A stretch of 64,000 nt of DNA from Enoplosus armatus (GCF_043641665.1 NC_092201.1:4807501-4871500), one strand, 5' to 3'. Shown: positions 25,161 to 38,770, counted from the stretch's first letter. Notes: generated from the sequence alone by a model not told the origin. Numbers and translations are program-made.

Positions 25161-27711
25161 AAATCATTTCACTTCCATTAATAAATAAAAATGAAACTAA
25201 ACTTTCTGCATCGCATATAACACTGGTGGTTAAGTAGGAAAACATGTTGGTGATTTTGGTGAACTGACCATTTACTTGCACATAGAGTCTCAAGATTTTA
25301 CTTGAATAAGTGAAGTCCTGCCTCATCAAACATGGCAGCCGACTTGATCATACTTTCTTTTACCCCCTCGCTGTCTCTTCTCCCAAGTGGGATACCATTA
25401 ATTCTCATCACGTCACATAGATGTTGACATTTCATTTACTTGACTCCACTGGGATTCAACTCAAATCAATTGCAGGCACCTGGAAGATATGCTAAGTCTT
25501 CCTAACAGGAGTGCCCTCCGGGTAAATGAAAGTGAATGTTACGTCCTCTTGTGGTAAATTTGCAGTGACTATATTATGTAGAGCGGGCCGATGAAAATGA
25601 GACCCACGAAGATGTTTACTTGATGTTTATTCTGATGGCATAAAAAGAGAGTTCTCTTAATGAAACATGAACATTTCTCCCAGGCGCCCTGAGATTGCAA
25701 AGCCAGTGAATTAGGATGTGAGAAGTAATTTAGGACGCATCTGGTTTCTGCATGCTTTATCTGTTTGAACCTGGTGAACATGTAATTGATCACCAGTCCA
25801 CTTGCTCAGGCTGTCCTAATCATCATCCATCTAAAGTATTGATTAGGTTACATGAATACGATACAATCGACAGCTGTGATTTAGTTGACATGAATGTCTT
25901 AGCTGACAGTCTTGAGGAAGTAGTTCTTCAGGGTAAATATGTTTATTAGAAACTAGAAATGTTTTTAGAGTTTTTGTTCCCAAACCTGCGTTGTGTAATG
26001 CATATTTTATACTTAGAAAGTATACTTTTATACTTTATGCTTTTAGGTTGCCACTTAGATGATATCACGTGTTTCAGTATCTGGCATCTTATCAATTCGG
26101 CTCACTTTGCAAGAAATCGAAAGCTACACGTCAACCAGTGTCCAACGCATTTCATGAAAGAGTGCACAAAGTCAAGGCCATCTTATTGCAGTGGACCAAC
26201 AGGTAATAAGATCCCCAATGTGATTCACACAAGGTCTTTAATGTCAAAATAGAAATCTCTAGTTTCTGTATTGCCTTTATCCCAAGGAGAGAAATGAGCC
26301 TTATCTCGGAGGAAGGTGGCCATCCATCAGCAATTTCTCTCAGTTTATCAGCCTGCCCAAGTCGAAACGCACAATGATGTCAGGCATTAATCAAATGCTG
26401 ACACCTCGCATTCAGGGCTGAGACATGTACCCTTTTCTCCCTGCCCAAATCTGGTCATTGTCCTGCCGAGGCTCTCCGTCTGCAGATTTAAACCCTTTTG
26501 GTGCTGTGCGCCAATGTCGGACAGCTGGAGGATTGTGCTGGAGCCATGTTGAAAGAACAGAAAGTGCGGAGACCGTACTGATAATCCAAAAAGCACCATG
26601 TTGAAACTCTTGTACCTCAGCCACTTCATTGCTGTTTTATTCTCACGAATATGTTGCAGAAGTGCTCTTAGAGGCGGCCCCCTCGCTGAGTGCAAAGACG
26701 AAGAGACTGTTAAATTTACTGTGTGCCGGGAATATTGTTGTCACTGAAAATGCAGAAGGACAGGGAGAAAGAGCTTCTCGTGGCGGAGTTAGTTGTCTCT
26801 TCTTCTAGACTCCCCACTGACCACTCATTCATTCTGTTTAGAAATTACTGAGCGCTATTGATGTGCTGAATCGTCACCATCACAGGAGCGAGGGTTGTCA
26901 TAAATCAAACATCTTGGACGCTGTGCGACTGGCTGAAAGTCTCCACGGGGCTATAGTCATGTCAAAACATTAATCTAACGTGGGAAGCCAAAGGTTTGTC
27001 TATGTAGAGCAAAAATGGAAGAAAAGCCTCCCACTGATGAAGTGTTTGTTTCAGCCTCAGAGAGCACTTCAACTCTTGTGGTTGATCGTAAAACCCTTTG
27101 GAGGACTTGCATTTTTCAGATGGATGAATATCTGGATACAAAATAGCAGAGAGCCAGATGTGACTCTGGAACACATCCCTTCATTCCCTCTCTACTGTCA
27201 GAGAAAAGGGATGTTTTTGCATAGGCTATTATTCTGTGGGAGAAGTCATTTCAGGACAATTAAACTGGCATGACCTCTGAAATAGGGGATCAAATTCCCA
27301 AAGCTTCCAAACTTGGTAGCCAGTAGTAAACATAGAGTAAATCATGAGGTGTGGAAATGTCCAATATGAACAAAAGATTCCTGGGGATACTGGGCTGTGT
27401 CACTGCACAAGCAGCCAATAACCTGTAACAAACGACCGAGATAATGTGGGTTTTTTATGAACATTTTGATATTTTGATACTTCATTTATCTTCATTCGCT
27501 CTGAAGCTGCCACTTTTGGAGGCCACATTGTTTTACGACTGATGTGAGCCCTTTATTATCCAGCACTTCAGGCTATGAGGGATGACGGATACAAAAACTA
27601 GTATTTCTTTTACTGAGGTACGACCCTCTTCAATAACAAACCTTTAAACCTTTAGCACCAGCAGTCAAAATCATGAGAAATGTCAGCAGCAGTGCAATTA
27701 CCAATGCCATG

Positions 27712-27746
27712 CACTCTCTCTCTCTTTCTCTCTCGCTCTCTCTCTT
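27712..27746 (+). repeat. CT-rich microsatellite
   Basis: CT dinucleotides with single TTT and CG interruptions. Confidence 0.9.
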
Positions 27747-28454
27747 GCACAGCTACCATCTTGAAGAGTGAGAAGTCACACAGAAAATTGCATTTTTCAT
27801 GTTACCCACACACTGACTGGCTGTAACATGTATTCAAATCTTGGCGCCTGAGAATCTTTCCGTCACTGACTTGGTGGGAAAGCAATGTGGCTTGTAATGG
27901 AAGATTATACAGTATATAATGAGAGGTGGTGTGTGTTATGTTATGTGTTATGAGAGTATCTCTTCTAATGATAATAGCCGTGATGAATGCTAATGATCTG
28001 AGAGAGCAGCCGTATCATGTCCCCACTGCTAATGCTCAGAAAAACTGCCACCCTTTACGATGGCCCTTAACCCCCCCAGCAGGCAAACAGGGTACAAAGA
28101 TAATTCAATACCTTTGTCATTACAGTACGACAAGAATGCTGCTTAGATTGACATACTGCTAATGTCCTTCCCTGGTTGCTTTAACATCACCCCACCCCCA
28201 AAAAACAATAAAGAGACAGACTGTAGTGACTCCCTTGTGCAGTCAAATTAGCAGCTCTGAAGTGAGGCCATGTTAGAGTCTCCTGTGAATACAGGAAAAT
28301 TCACGTGGCTGTGTCTCAGGTGTTGTAAAGACTCTCCGGGGAAATGGATACGACCAACAAGTAAATACACCTAAAGGATAAAAAATATTGGTGGTTTGCC
28401 AGAGAATTTCAAAACAGCCCTTGTTAAAAATCAAAAGACTCATATGATGATCAT

Positions 28455-28575
28455 ATGGTTATGGGATGGTTAAGTTTGGGCATCTAAAACGTGTACTGTC
28501 GGTAGGAGATGAGACATGAACCATGGCCTCCAGTGTTGAAGTCACATGCGTGGTATGCTCAATAACCGTCTCCCC
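28455..28575 (+). repeat. Possible fish repeat fragment related to 20700-20790
   Basis: GGTTAAGTTTGGGCATCTAA, GTACTGTCGGTAGGAGATGA and CCATGGCCTCCAGTG resemble an interspersed fish element with a TTAGGTTTAGGCA core. This is word similarity only. Confidence 0.35.
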
Positions 28576-30638
28576 AAAGGTAGTTCAGACTGAGCAGGAA
28601 GTGACTTTTGTGGTCTGAATGGATTGAGGCAAAGACGTGTTTGTACTGAAAATTATTCAACTTGAGAGAAAATGATCCTGAGGCTGTTTGACTCAACTAC
28701 ATACAAAGACAAAGGAGTGAGAGGTTTGCGAAATCCACTCAGCACCCTAGGAATTATGTTCATATTGGACGATGTCACACTTCACACTTTACATCCGTGC
28801 CTGGGTATCGTAGAAAACAAGAGCCATTTACACAACCCAGGAGGTCGCTGTAGAAAAACAAACATAGGATCAAACATCAAATGCTGCTATTTTTCTGCCG
28901 CGGAGAGTCTCGTACAACCCAAGAGATTCAAAAGAACACGACTCCTGTCTATGCTGTTGACCCGTATCGTTAACCCACTGTTACCGACCTCTCGCTCTTG
29001 GATTACGGTTAAATTGTTTCCCAGATTCAACAAATCATCTAGTCTCAAGTCCATGCTGATCTCTCCCTAATGTGATGGCAGCTTGCACGGTCATGTCTGC
29101 TTGCATGGTCGTCCTTCCCCACTTATTCATATAGAGGGCAAATCTATATGACATGCACCATGAAAAGATGCATCATCACACCCTGAACAAATGGTCGAGT
29201 GTGAATATATGCTTGTGGGGAGGAGGAGTCATCAATCGCCACGTCTGAATACAACTGGATTTGGCAACATGTGTGCAGTTGACAGCGATATGAATAATAT
29301 AATGCAAATTCAGCAAGATAAATGGATTTTATTGCAAGCCATAAGGTCACATGTTGCTATCAAGTGGATATTTGGAGATGTTCCCCTGCCTTGAAATTCC
29401 CATAGGACCAGTCAGAGACAGAACTATAATCAATGACCTGATTCCAGTAATTACTGTTTACTTTAGCTCATTATTCTCAGAGCTTTGATTAAGCAATAGC
29501 CTTCGTGAAGGATATGTGGCCTTAATTGGTGGTTGCCAGGACGCGTATCTCCCACTTCTGTTGTGATGCATATTGGGAGGAATGGAGGTCAGGAAGTGAG
29601 AAGCCTCAGGCAGCTATTCTTAGCCCTGCCTTTGAATCATTCACATTCTCTAATTGTCCGACGAGTCAACACGTGACAAAAGATGAACAGCAGTCCTTTC
29701 GTCCGGCAAAGCAAACAGCAAACACTGCACACATGCTTCACGCGGCGGAAGAGAATGGTTCATATGTTGACATTTACAACCTAATTAAAACCAAGAAGGG
29801 AAATGATCCACGCGAGGTCAGATGCTCATTACACGCAGGTGGTTACACACAAAACGTACACAAGCATACAAGCATTTGCACAGACGACGACACGATCCTG
29901 CACACAGTTTAGCTACTCTATATGCATTTAGCCAAGCATCGCTAATCCCACCCGGCTGGAAAACCTGCTCATTTGAATCACTGAAATCCTTAGATGATTA
30001 AAATATATTACCATGTCAGAGAGAGTCATACTTGTGATATTAAAGATGTATGTATGCACATAAATTCCCCATTGCCTCATGTGCTTTGATTAGGAGCTGT
30101 GAGAAAAATGTAGGTAACAAATAAAATGTATTAAAGATGGAATTTTAAACAGAACAAAGTTGTTATTAGAATATATTTGCACATGATTGCGTTATTTGTT
30201 CACAAGCGCATACACACTAAGCTACCAAAGGCTGAGCAGAGTCGGCTGACAGCCACTTGTTTCAGTCTCGCTGGCAACAGCGGACATACGCTGAGCTCTG
30301 GTCTTCAGGGTCAAGGACTTTTTTTATGCAAAGAGCATGAAACCCATTGTAGCCTTGTTGTCATTTGACTTTTGTTTTTCAATTAGACACCAAACTGACT
30401 GGATGCCAAAATGACAAGGTTTGAAATAACTTTTTAACCAAATTGAAAATAGTGTTAGCCACATAATCAGAGCACAGATCTCCTTTTCAATAATTCAGTG
30501 TCTCCATCAGACACCAGTATATCCCTCCTTCTGCTATGGCAGCCAATCCCTCTGCATTCCCCAAGCTCCATTCATTAAAACGTCCTTTGAGTCCTTCCCT
30601 GCGAAGAACAATACCATCCAGACCTCACAATTCAGTTA

Positions 30639-30657
30639 CCCCCCCCCCTCCCCCCTC
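30639..30657 (+). repeat. Short C-rich tract
   Basis: Two runs of C (ten and six) separated by one T. Confidence 0.85.
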
Positions 30658-33397
30658 AACAACCACATGAGCAAACACTTGCTGTGGTGATATGCCATGC
30701 TGTGTTTGCTTGTGCAGAGCCTTCTGTTATGAATAAACCAGTTCCCCAGTTTATTGTTGCTCTAGTATTCTCTAGCTGTTTTGATTAAATGCTCTAATAC
30801 AAAAGCTTCATCACCGAAATGATTTTACCGTATATTGAACATTTGTCTTTGCATGTGCATCCACATTTCCTGCTTCTGAGGTGCTTGTTGTTCGGTGTGT
30901 GTTAATCACTTGCACCCGGCCTTCTCCCTCTTATTTTCATGGGTAATTGGCTATGCAGCACATGGAACCAGAGACCTGCAGGCGACACAGAGGAAGGGGA
31001 ACACTGGAATGGAAGAAACTGTGATCACTGAAGCATGACAAACATTTCCTCTTCCCTCCATTCAGTTACTCTATCTGGTTGTTGACTTATTAATTTTGCG
31101 CTCTTCAAACACACCATGCTCTGGCCAACCGCCTCTACATATATTTTTCAGATTTCAAAATATCCATCTTGAGTCGTGCAGGTCTTTCCTCCATCTGTCT
31201 TGCCCTTCCCCTTAAATTTCCTCCTCATTCTCACTCCTACTCAGTCTGTGAGTGCACCCATATCTCGATTAGACCTCTGGAAACGCCTTTGCAATTTCCT
31301 GGAAGATTATAGTGATGGATTTACACAATATCAATCAGAGCAAATGTGGGGCTCGAAATAGCCCCTCCACCATTGGCAAGAGATGTTCTTGAGCAGTGGT
31401 CAAAGAGCCCAACAGAAACAAGGATCATATAAATGTTTTCAATCACTCTCCCGACATTTTTTTTTTTTTTACTCTGAGCGTTCCAGTTAATCTCTTCTCA
31501 AGTGTGTTCCTTTAAGAACGTCACGTCCAAAGTTTCGTGTTTTCAATTACATGAAACGTGCAGTTACAATGATTAAAAAACAGACATCACAGAAATACGA
31601 GGGAACCTGACAGCAGCCGCCTCAGATGAAGATGAGCCGCTCCCTGGTGACTCTTCATCTAATGCAGCTACTACTTCAACCGCTCCCATCAACAAGCCCC
31701 TCTGAATGAGGTCACATTCCTCTGACCTCAGGGCATTATTACCCTGTAATCATGTGTTGCTCTGCATGGCTACATTTGTTATTACTCATTGACAGCCTAA
31801 TGTTAGAAGAAAGCAATTTTACCTGATGGATGGTCATAAGAGAGAGAGAGGCTATATCAGCTTCATGCCTCGCCAGTGAATTATGCACAACAAAATCCCA
31901 TAGATAGCCGAACCGGCTGCCCCGCAATACCTGCCTTCTCAAATGTACTGGCAGTCTACGTGCTTCACACGCTGGGTTATTATTGCCAGAGCTGTGAGGA
32001 CTTTTTGGCTTGTCAGAATGTGCATGAGGCCCATTCATTACCATAGTATTTACTTCTCCTCTTAAATCAAACAGGCTGTCAGTCCTTACATTACCACAGC
32101 GCTATGAAAAATTGTTGACTTATTTTCAAGCAGCATAGCTCGGGCGACTGATTCATAGGTCTCAGGCCATTCATGATCACAGAAATCAATCCACACTGCT
32201 CCTCTGGCCCGCACTTTGTCTGTTGGCGGCAATAGGGATAACGTGTCAAAGTGGGCCTCCTCAATCTTGTCACTTTAAGTGCAATCAATACTGCTTCCCC
32301 ACCAACCGAATGCCTCTGAATACCAGCCCCCCTCTCCTCACACTAGGCTGAACATTTCAATCAATATCTGACTGGAGGCTAAAAACATCTGCAGAAGCAA
32401 CAACAAAAAGCGAGGCAGAATTAAATGCTTTACAATATACTGAAGACGACGACGCGCTCTGCAGGAAGAGTAATGCAATGAAAACAGATGGATATAAAAA
32501 AGTAAAAAAAACAAATTCTCTATGGCAGTTAAGTCTGCACACACGCTTGTGTGGTGTACATGTTGAAAAGTCTCAACACAAAGTAATTTCTGTGAAAACA
32601 ACAACTCTCTTGCAGGACGGAGCGAGTATTAACTCAGCTTAGCAAATCAAACACCACATCACGGCTCAATTAGTGCTACAACACAATTAGGAGAACAGAG
32701 GCTTTTTTATCTTTTCAAACACAGCTTTTTCCAGCAGTGTTTTCCAGTGTAAATATGTTGTCCCCACTGCCCCATGCATCATCGCAGACAATTCTGAATG
32801 TATGGCCAGCCGGCGGCTTCCAGACGGCTCCAATCTATAAAAGCAAGCCTCTGGCCAACGCACCTGTAAATTAGTCTATCTAAAAAGTTCAACAAGCCCA
32901 GGGAGAGGTTTGATATGTGCATCTAGGTGCTTGGCCCTGGAAACGATTTTATTAATTGCCTCGAGGATTATGAGACACAGACCTCCACTCCCTCATGCAT
33001 ATTTGACACTTCTAGCAGCACGCTCACGCCCCTGTTGCAGCTAATGGATGATGTTTGGTACGGTGTTGCATATGTATTAGCTACCAAGTTATGAGTGGGT
33101 ATGCAACGTGCTCATTCCCGTGCGTGGCTATCTGTCTGAGCATGTGTGTCGGCTCTGTTATCTTGAGCCAGCCAGGGTGAGAGTAGGGCTGGGTGTTCGG
33201 GTTGCCGGTTCCTAATTGGTGCGACTGCTCCCACTACTCCTGCCCTCAAAGACTGGCGCTGCCCTCTCCTGTTAATCTGTGCCAGGGATTTGGCTGGCTT
33301 GACACAGAACTGACCTGACAGTCCTTTGGGTGTGTTGTGTGCAAAGAGACACAAAGTCTCATGCAAATGAGAGACACAGATATGCATTTAGACAGAG

Positions 33398-33400
<3 letters not shown>

Positions 33401-33434
<34 letters not shown>
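33401..33434 (+). repeat. CA microsatellite
   Basis: About seventeen CA units. Open frames read across it are artefacts of the repeat. Confidence 0.95.
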
Positions 33435-33437
<3 letters not shown>

Positions 33438-34100
33438 TCAATCTCAGTGAAATGAAAGAGCCGCAACTCCATTTGAGATATGGTTCTGGACAGCATCGCT
33501 ATAATGAAGAAGGAGAGCTCTTGACAGTGTTGTTGGTGGAACAGCATCAAACAGTGGTGTGGAGTATGTGTGTGTATATGTGTGTATATGTGCGGATGCA
33601 GCGTCTGCTGTTAATGTCCACACACACTCCCACAGAGAGAAGTGAGCTTGTTGATATCAAGTGCTCGCACATTGCTTTACATGACGAGTGCAGAGAATGT
33701 CTGGCATGACGACGGAGTGACGCCTGATCTGCTTTTGAAACTTCTGAACATGAACCACAGAATCAGAAACATTTTCCTGTCTAATACAATTTGTAAATAT
33801 GTTTTAACTGGGAGGCTGATAGAGAGAAGTTTGCTACCAAATCACCAAATCCAATCAATAGCTTTTCAATCTCTGGTAACCAAAAGCGTCATTGTCAGCT
33901 TATACATGATGCAGTTCGGAGAGTCCAAAGAAGTCCAAAGAAATCCAAATAAACAATCATTGGCAATGCAACTGCTTGGCTTCACAAATCCAAACCCGAA
34001 AAAACTGAATCAAATTATCTGAATCAGAAAAGTGAATCATAATTTTTACCTCCTAAAATAAACTATATTGTAACTGCAGTGCTATAAAGACTAGATCTAC

Positions 34101-34470
34101 AGCCACATGAGCAGCTCTGTGAGGCTGAACTTAGGCCAGGTGGTGCTTTGAGCTAAATGCTAACGTCAGCGTGCTAAATTCGGGGGAACTCCAATTCTGA
34201 AAAGTTGAATGGGGCACTGTATGTTGGACTTTTGTCACTGCCTGTGTATAATACACACTGTGGGGGACATACATGTTTAAATCTAGAATCTTGAGCTTAA
34301 AATCGAAAGTCAAATCGAATCGTGGATTTGGAAGATCGTGACACCCCTGACAACTGAAATTTTGACCTACAATTCATCCTGAGGGGAACATGAAGGTTAT
34401 TTCAGTCTTGACCAAAGTGGTGGACCAACCGACTGACCGACTGACTGACTGACTGACTGACGTTGCCATT
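34101..34470 (+). repeat. Fish repeat family B, copy 2, with GACT tetranucleotide run
   Basis: The left part has CTGTGAGGCTGAACTTAGGC, GGTGCTTTGAGCTAAATGCT and CGTCAGCGTGCTAA. The right part has CAATTCATCCTGAGGGGAAC, ATGAAGGTTATTTCAGTC and GACCAAAGTGGTGGACCAAC, followed by a GACT/GACC tetranucleotide run (34430-34461) and TTGCCATTTT. These are start and tail words of a dispersed fish repeat. The middle (about 34190-34345) does not match and may be a second insertion ending in ATCGTGACACCCCTG. Confidence 0.6.
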
Positions 34471-35182
34471 TTGAGAGCATGAATGACTACTTACCTGAGA
34501 TTACCTGAATTTTCCCTATACAATCAGCCTCACCCACCTGCTGCTCTAAAGCCTCACTCTGAGCACTACACTGTTTCTACGCCACTGATACGTTCTAAAA
34601 ATGTCACACACACATACTGTAATGATGGACCAAGAATACAAGCATTAGCACTAAACCATCTGAAGACTTCAGGGCAAAGAACTGTAGGTTTCTTTTCAAA
34701 GAATACAATAATTATATGACAGTGAGCCACCGATGACCTGCATGCATAATGACCACATCATTTCACACGTATCACGAATACATTCAGAACCATTAATGCT
34801 ACCTGCCAGGTTCGCTGAAGTGATTCAGCTTTAGAGGAGGTATGCAATATGTAAATATGTAATTTGTGTGTCCATAAATTTCCATCTGCCAAGATTTCAT
34901 ATGTAAATTGAAATGCATTGCGAGCGCTGACCCACAGCAGGTAAAATCGCATATCAAGACAGTCAGAACTCTTCAATAAAATTAAATAAATGTGAATGTG
35001 TAATCCATGTGTACAGACAGTGGATGTGACACCTCAGTGTAATATTTGAACAGAGGGGGCATCGTTTGGAAATTACTTTCATAAATCAGAGTTTATCTCT
35101 TTTGCGGTTTGACTTGGTGTGAGTGTCACGAGTAAACACTCGTTTAGCTATCACTCCAGAGTCAGAGTGTGTTAGTACTTAC

Positions 35183-35333
35183 GGCGGGTGTTAAGCGGTC
35201 CGTTGGGCTTTCTCGCACTTGGATGGCATATTCAGAGAGTGTGTGTTCAATGTAGCACCGGAGAGGCTTTTTTTAGACAGAAGGAAGCGATGGGCGGGTC
35301 TGGCTCCAGCTTCATGGTAAATAGCCATGGCCA
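35183..35333 (-). other. Candidate non-coding 5' UTR exon of the M2 receptor gene
   Basis: On the minus strand a long T/C-rich tract ends in TTAACAG (AG at 35335-35334), then 151 bases follow, then CGCC|GTAAGTA (GT at 35182-35181). Both splice signals are good and in the orientation of the receptor. Local CpG content is higher than in the flanks. Vertebrate CHRM2 genes have several non-coding 5' exons spliced to the coding exon, so an exon here would fit. It contains a complete 45-codon upstream ORF. It could be a chance pairing of splice-like sites, since GTAAGTA alone is expected several times per strand here. Confidence 0.45.
35191..35328 (-). CDS. Upstream ORF (45 codons) within the candidate 5' UTR exon
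   Basis: If the exon is real, its first ATG (35328-35326) has a strong context (gccATGG) and opens a frame of 45 codons ending in TAA at 35193-35191, wholly inside the exon. I do not recognise the peptide; it is basic and lacks a membrane segment. In a spliced mRNA such a frame would be expected to reduce translation of the receptor. Its existence as a translated unit is hypothetical. Confidence 0.25.
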   Translation of the reverse strand: MAIYHEAGARPAHRFLLSKKSLSGATLNTHSLNMPSKCEKAQRTA

Positions 35334-36558
35334 CTGTTAAAAAAAGAGAAAAGCAAATGAGGATGAGCGATGGACAAGTGATGTAGTGCTGCCTTCAAGT
35401 CACTACAAAACCTTTTGTCGACATAACATCAATTGTATGCTCTTCAAGATCTCTGATTACGTTCAGTGACAACATGAAAGCTCGCTCACTATCGCATCAC
35501 ATCTCTTACATTTATCTATACGAAAACTGTTTAGACAAAATGTTTTGGTTTAGCGATTTTGCAGTCGATGCAATAAGCTAAGCTATCCGTCTCCAGGTTG
35601 TAATGGAAATATATAAGTGTGACATACATTTAGCATGTAATGAGAGATAAACGGACAATTAACACGGGGACACAGGGCTAGAACTTCAAAAATGTACTTT
35701 TCATTTCACTGTGTCTTTTAAAAGCACAATTTCCTGCATTGCCACTGAATGTTGACAATGGACGCAGTGTAAAAGCGCCAATGTGTTTCCTTTGGGATTC
35801 TGCTCTGGTCATCCATGATCAGAAGCTAGTGATGCTGTTTAAAGGGTAGGACAGCTGCACGGAGCTGGCCTGGGATTAAGTTTCACTCCTCCTCACTATG
35901 TAAATTATACAGTCCTCAATCCCTGCGGACCTGTAACCCCCAATATACATAATGTACACATCCTGCACGACAATCAAAGAAAATTATGGTGGCTTTGACT
36001 GCCTCCAATGTAAATGACTGTGGCCTAAATTCACTATGTGTGCACCCTGTTTGGAAGCCACAGCCCGCTGAGACCATTATCCCAGAGTGCTGCAGCACTC
36101 ACTCATATTTCCAGATGAGCCACTAACAGGAACACCTCATGTTTAAATGCAAATGTCAGCCGGAGCACCTTGCAGAAACCACAGCAGTTTAGAAATCTCT
36201 TTACTCGAGCCCTGCGCGCTTATTAAAAACAGCTCTTAACAAGCCGCTGTTTATGTCTTTAGTATATGAAGAGCAAGAGCGAAGCAATGTCACACCTGCT
36301 TTTGAACCGCAGGCAGAGAAATAAGTTGATGCTGAAGAAGTTGAGAGGAAGACAGGAGCAGCTGATAAAGGGATAAACCCCGAGGCCACAGTGTTTAGTA
36401 CACTAAGTCAGTCTGTGCGGGGCAGAGATGTAGTGTCATGATAACAACTTGTGTTTATGGCATGTCGCGGCATGGACACATTAGCCATTACTGTCTGCAG
36501 CATGCCATTCACTGTTATGACTAATCACAGAACACGGGCCAGCGGAGAAATCACAGAG

Positions 36559-36585
36559 CCCCCCCCCCATCCCACCCCACCCCAC
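36559..36585 (+). repeat. C-rich tract with G-quadruplex potential on the minus strand
   Basis: A run of ten C followed by three ACCCC-type units. The minus strand (transcript sense) has at least four G-runs of three or more with one-base loops. Confidence 0.8.
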
Positions 36586-38280
36586 GCTTTAGAAACCAAG
36601 CAGCTGCCTCGGAGAAATGACGGTTGTTTCGTCAGAATGCAAACACCAGCAGGGCTTTAGTGAGTGACGGATTTGGGGAAAGCTGCAGGGTGAAACGCGT
36701 TGGGGCTCGTGTGATGCATCGCTGTTGTCTCACATTGTTAGACAATACATTGTCCAAATGATTTCCCGTGGTGAAAATCTGCGTAATGATCTTTGTCTCT
36801 GGCGCTCTAATTCATTTATTATGCTAATAGGAAAAGCCGTTAGTCTGATCAGGACATTGCATAAACACAAGTGTAGTTCAATGTTCCATAATCATGTTGG
36901 AAGTGGATTCGAAAGGCTCCTAGCGATTCTGCCGCATTATAAGATGATGAAAATGATTCATAAAATTGTCAGATGATGATAAGGGTTTAAAATATCTAAC
37001 GGGCAGCCTTGCACGTGGATTGCAATCACCCTCACGACAGGCAGTTAATTCCCCCATGAGCAAATCTGAGAATTCATTATAAATGTGCAGTATGGCTTAA
37101 CATATACAGATGAGATATACTGCAGACTGATTGGCTGTAGGGTGGTATAACCTACGATGAGTGTCTTTGCTGCTCCAAGCAGTGGACTTACTGTATGTGT
37201 GTGACAGTGAAAATGTCCATCAAGGTTATAAAGAACAGCGAATGTTCTCCCTGGGCGCAGCCTGACCCAGGCGGCTGTTTTTATCCACACTCTATCACCT
37301 TAATCTCCCAAGAATTACCTCAGCCTCTGGGGAGGGAGGGGGGCTTCTATTAAATACAGTGACTGACCTGTGCAGCAGACTGTCATCACTGAGGAGCTCT
37401 AAACGTGTGCTAGATAACATGCTGGTTGAACTGCTCGGGCACTACGTGGATCATAAAATCCTGAGATGTGTCTAAACCCTGTGAAGATATAGAAATGAAC
37501 TTTGCTCACTCGCTGGCTGAGAGGTGATCGGCAGGTGGTTGGCTAGTGGCTCTCAGCTCCAGAAGCCTTAACTGCTGTTTCTGTGCTGTTGTTTTTACTA
37601 CACAAATATTACAGAGTTCATATTTTGTGGCTTGGATCTCCAATTTAACTAATTTATCCCAATTATTATGTGATTTATCCCTCTGTTTTCACCCCCGTAA
37701 CCAGGATGCATATGAAACTGCGTGTCTTAGAACTGGCTGAGCTGCCGACTCAATCACATTCACATCTGATTACAGTAAAAACACGTTGTGTGTCTGATCT
37801 TGAAACTTATCTCCCAGATTTATGCAGTATTCAGCCGAAATAGAGAAGTGGTGGTTGTCATTCTGTCTCTCATTGATAACGGTGCTTATAAATGTTTTGT
37901 TGAATGTTTTTTTATGGCAGCTTGTCTCTGTTTTTGATTGCTGGCCGTCAATTTCAGTTAATGTCCAGAAGACCGGTAACCTGTGGTGGTGGGAGGTTGT
38001 AAAATACACTGGGTGAGAGATCTTTAAATTGATTGTTCATCAGCATCAGTGAGTAAAATATGGACTGTGAAAATAACCAGTATGCTTCTGAAGGGACATT
38101 TTAAAGCTGCTTGTATGCTCTCGATGTCTGTAACTGAAGGCAATGAATCTACATTTTGGCAACAGGGTGGATGTAAAGAGGAGAGGAGTTTGGACAAACA
38201 ACCAGCAACCACCACAGCTCACTGTGACGGGCTGACAAACCTGTCAGTGAGGGCAAACACACCACAGAACATACTTCTGT

Positions 38281-38428
38281 TTAAAGGTGCCCCGCGGAGT
38301 TTTCTTGTAAACAAACAAAGTTCACATCCAGTGTCACTCACCAAAACACACTGTCGCCTGAAGTCTTACAAACATGCTGAATGCATTTTTCTTCCTCATC
38401 CAGCATTGGCAAACCGGATTATTTAAAT
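38281..38428 (+). repeat. Fish interspersed repeat of the AAAGGTGCCC type
   Basis: TTAAAGGTGCCCCGCGGAGT, TTTCTTGTAAACAAACAAAG, GTGTCACTCACCAAAACACA and GGCAAACCGGATTATTTAA are words of a repeat I recognise from percomorph sequences. No coding capacity. Confidence 0.55.
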
Positions 38429-38484
38429 ATCTTAAATTGTTCATTGTTTACTTGCTCCATCACACTACTAGTGGTAAAACTCCA

Positions 38485-38770
38485 TTTAATTAATTGATTA
38501 GTTGACTGACAGAAAATTAATTAAAAATGTTCTGATTATCGATGAATCATTTCAGTAATTTTTGAAGCAAGAATAAATGTAGTTTGGCTTCTCAGTTGTG
38601 AGGATTTGATTTCTTTGTCTTGTGTGATGGTAAACTGAATATCTTTGGGTTTTGGACTGTTTGGTCAGTCAAAACCAGACAGTTGAAGACGTCACTTTGA
38701 GCTTTTGAGTGGATTTGTGATGAAAACCTTTCCAGATTTTCTGTCAATAGATGATGAAAATAATCTTTCT
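38485..38770 (+). repeat. Fish interspersed repeat with ATCGATGAATC core
   Basis: TTAGTTGACTGACAGAAAAT, TGATTATCGATGAATCATTT, TGTGAGGATTTGATTTC, GTAAACTGAATATCTTTGGG, TTTTGGACTGTTTGGTC and GAAGACGTCACTTTGAGCTT follow the order of a very common fish repeat. About 285 bases, moderately diverged. The family name is not known to me. Confidence 0.7.

Larger units (their letters stand above)
2932..35182 (-). other. Presumed intron between a 5' UTR exon and the coding exon
   Basis: About 32 kb without any open frame I can assign to a host protein. The acceptor end is well supported; the donor end depends on the candidate exon at 35183-35333. Recognisable content is repeats, listed separately. Long stretches with none of these (for example 2.95-7.2, 8.5-11.4, 12.0-18.0, 22.1-25.0 and 28.6-33.4 kb) look like ordinary non-coding DNA, rich in AT and TAAT-type words. 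Some may be conserved non-coding elements, which cannot be judged without an alignment. Open frames up to 177 codons on either strand (for example 10017-10550 minus, 6165-6650 minus) resemble no family I know. Confidence 0.6.

Noticed and set aside
33246..33550. Open frames encoding Val-Cys repeats
   Set aside because: Direct translation of the CA/GT microsatellite at 33401-33434.
36725..36976. TAAT-rich segment that looks like a conserved developmental enhancer
   Set aside because: The impression rests only on base composition and homeodomain-like words; without an alignment it cannot be supported.
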